This document shows, one piece after another, positions 6,593 through 7,793 of a stretch of 7,793 nt of DNA; within the stretch, counting starts at the first letter, position 1; every line of letters starts with the position of its first letter. The position numbers and the translations under genes are program-made. Source of the DNA: an uncultured Clostridia bacterium (GTDB lineage: Bacteria > Bacillota > Clostridia > UBA1381); assembly GCA_910585795.1 (NCBI GenBank), contig CAJUFV010000110.1, forward strand, positions 1 through 7,793, read 5' to 3'. A model generated the notes under the pieces. That model did no database searches. It saw only the letters and a list, made by a program, of their open reading frames with translations, and was not told the origin of the DNA.

Positions 6593-7733
6593 ATTTACTT
6601 ATTCTATTCGTATATATATCATAGTACGCTTTAATATCATCCATACAGTCCCCACTGAACTTGTCAAGAAATGCTTTTGCAATCTCAAACGCGACAACTG
6701 CCTCAACCACCACAGAACAAGCTGGAACAGCGCATACATCACTTCGTTCAACGGTAGCCTTATGCTCAGACTTATCTTTAATATTAACGGTTCTCAAGGG
6801 ATTATAAAGCGTTGGTATTGGCTTCATAGCTGCTTTTATAATAATAGGCTCGCCGTTTGACATACCGCCTTCAATCCCTCCGGCATTATTTGTAATTCTG
6901 TAATAGCTGTTTTTATAAGCTATTTCATCATGAACACGCGAGCCTGATACACTGCTCACACCAAAGCCCATGCCTATTTCCACACCCTTGATAGCCTGTA
7001 CGCTCATTACAGAAAAGGCTATATTGGCATCAAGCTTTCTGTCATAATGAACATAGCTGCCAAGTCCGGCAGGCACACCTTTGACTATTGTCTCAACAAT
7101 ACCTCCGCAGCTTTCACCACTTTTTTTTATATTATCAATATATTTCATAGCTTTTTGAGCCGCAGCTTCATCACAAAATCCAACAGGAGAATTCTTCACT
7201 CTCTCAAAAAAGTCTTCTGAATTTATATCTAATCTATCCTCAACCTCTCCTATTCTTTTTACATGGCAAAAAAACTCAATACCAAACGGTTCTAAAACCT
7301 GACGCGCAAGCGCTCCAGCCGCAACCCTTGCGGCTGTTTCTCTTGCGCTGGCTCTCTCAAGCACATTTCTTAAATCAGAATGATTATACTTCATACCGCC
7401 TGTAAGGTCAGCATGACCCGGACGGGGACATTCAACTGTCTTTTCATCGTTGGACACTTCTGTTCCCATAATATTTTCCCAGTTTTTCCAATCCTTATTT
7501 TCTATTTTTATAGCTATCGGACTTCCTATGGTCATTCCTCCACGAATTCCCGAAAGAATTTCTGCTGTATCCTTTTCTATCAGCATTCTTCCTCCGCGTC
7601 CATAACCTAACTGACGCTTCGCAAGCTGCTCATTGATTTTATCAAGACTTATTTTTACTCCGGCCGGCATACCTTCAATTATGACAGTAAGACATTTACC
7701 ATGAGTTTCTCCTGCTGTAAAATATCTAAGCAT
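6588..7733 (-). CDS. aroC: Chorismate synthase
   Basis: AroC converts 5-enolpyruvylshikimate-3-phosphate to chorismate, the seventh and last step of the shikimate pathway, using reduced FMN. The 381 aa length fits the family. All hallmark motifs are visible: GETHG (8-12, with His11; many homologues have GESHG), RQLGYGRGGRM (40-50), PRPGHADL with His107, RASARETAARVAAGA (127-141), SVMSVQAIKGVEIGMGFG (241-258), GGIEGGMSNGEPI (285-297) and RSDVCAVPA with Asp332. The ATG at 7733 has GGAG eight nucleotides upstream and gives the normal MLRYFTAGETHG N-terminus. The frame stays open six codons further to a TTG at 7751, but that start has no ribosome binding site and would overlap the one used. It is the first gene of the block with the sigma pair; no other shikimate gene is in view. 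Confidence 0.97.
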   Translation of the reverse strand: MLRYFTAGETHGKCLTVIIEGMPAGVKISLDKINEQLAKRQLGYGRGGRMLIEKDTAEILSGIRGGMTIGSPIAIKIENKDWKNWENIMGTEVSNDEKTVECPRPGHADLTGGMKYNHSDLRNVLERASARETAARVAAGALARQVLEPFGIEFFCHVKRIGEVEDRLDINSEDFFERVKNSPVGFCDEAAAQKAMKYIDNIKKSGESCGGIVETIVKGVPAGLGSYVHYDRKLDANIAFSVMSVQAIKGVEIGMGFGVSSVSGSRVHDEIAYKNSYYRITNNAGGIEGGMSNGEPIIIKAAMKPIPTLYNPLRTVNIKDKSEHKATVERSDVCAVPACSVVVEAVVAFEIAKAFLDKFSGDCMDDIKAYYDIYTNRISKF

Positions 7734-7773
7734 CTTTTTTTCTCCATTCAATTAAATAATCGATATTACTAAT

Positions 7774-7779
7774 ATTATA
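7774..7779 (-). promoter_or_regulatory. Possible -10 box upstream of aroC
   Basis: A TATAAT hexamer on the minus strand lies about 40 nt before the aroC ATG, a normal leader distance. The matching -35 box would fall just beyond the window edge, so the promoter cannot be confirmed. In sequence this rich in A and T, the hexamer could also be chance. Confidence 0.35.
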
Positions 7780-7793
7780 ATACCCACAATATA

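Noticed and set aside
7380..7610. Plus-strand frame opposite aroC.
   Set aside because: It lies fully inside a highly conserved part of chorismate synthase and shows no coding features of its own.

Overview
The window looks like a chromosomal core segment of a low-GC Gram-positive anaerobe, most likely class Clostridia. The reasons are the A+T-rich sequence, strong AGGAGG-type ribosome binding sites, a sigma-A promoter with a TATAAT box, the tig-clpP-clpX gene order, and an ECF sigma factor paired with a zinc-finger anti-sigma factor. I cannot assign a genus from sequence alone. All seven genes lie on the minus strand, so transcription runs from high to low coordinates. I found no RNA gene, insertion sequence, CRISPR array or phage gene.

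In transcription order, the first block (7733 to 4825) holds aroC (chorismate synthase), an ECF sigma factor gene and a membrane-anchored anti-sigma factor gene. It ends at a strong intrinsic terminator at 4711-4749. The best regulatory signal of the window lies at the sigma/anti-sigma junction. It is a close match to an ECF-type promoter (GGAACTT, 16 nt, GTCTAA), with its -35 box inside the last codons of the sigma gene. It would transcribe the anti-sigma gene alone.

The second block (4607 to 1) begins at a near-consensus sigma-A promoter (TTGAAA, 17 nt, TATAAT with an extended -10). It holds tig (trigger factor), clpP, clpX and lysA (diaminopimelate decarboxylase, cut by the window edge). 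Gaps of 35, 12 and 38 nt (with the starts chosen here) and no visible terminator suggest one polycistronic message. Trigger factor folds nascent chains at the ribosome, and ClpX unfolds proteins and feeds them to ClpP. lysA makes L-lysine from the cell-wall precursor meso-diaminopimelate and looks like a passenger behind clpX.

The only sizeable gene-free stretch is 4527-4824 (298 nt). It contains, in transcription order, about 75 nt with nothing convincing, the terminator, about 100 nt of plain A+T-rich sequence, the tig promoter, and a short leader with a small hairpin and the ribosome binding site.

Four genes (aroC, sigma, tig, clpP) have longer open frames than their likely translated forms. 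I chose the starts from ribosome binding sites and family N-termini and explain each one. Most of the window is ordinary housekeeping sequence. I see no wholly new system; the ECF feedback circuit is the part most worth following up.
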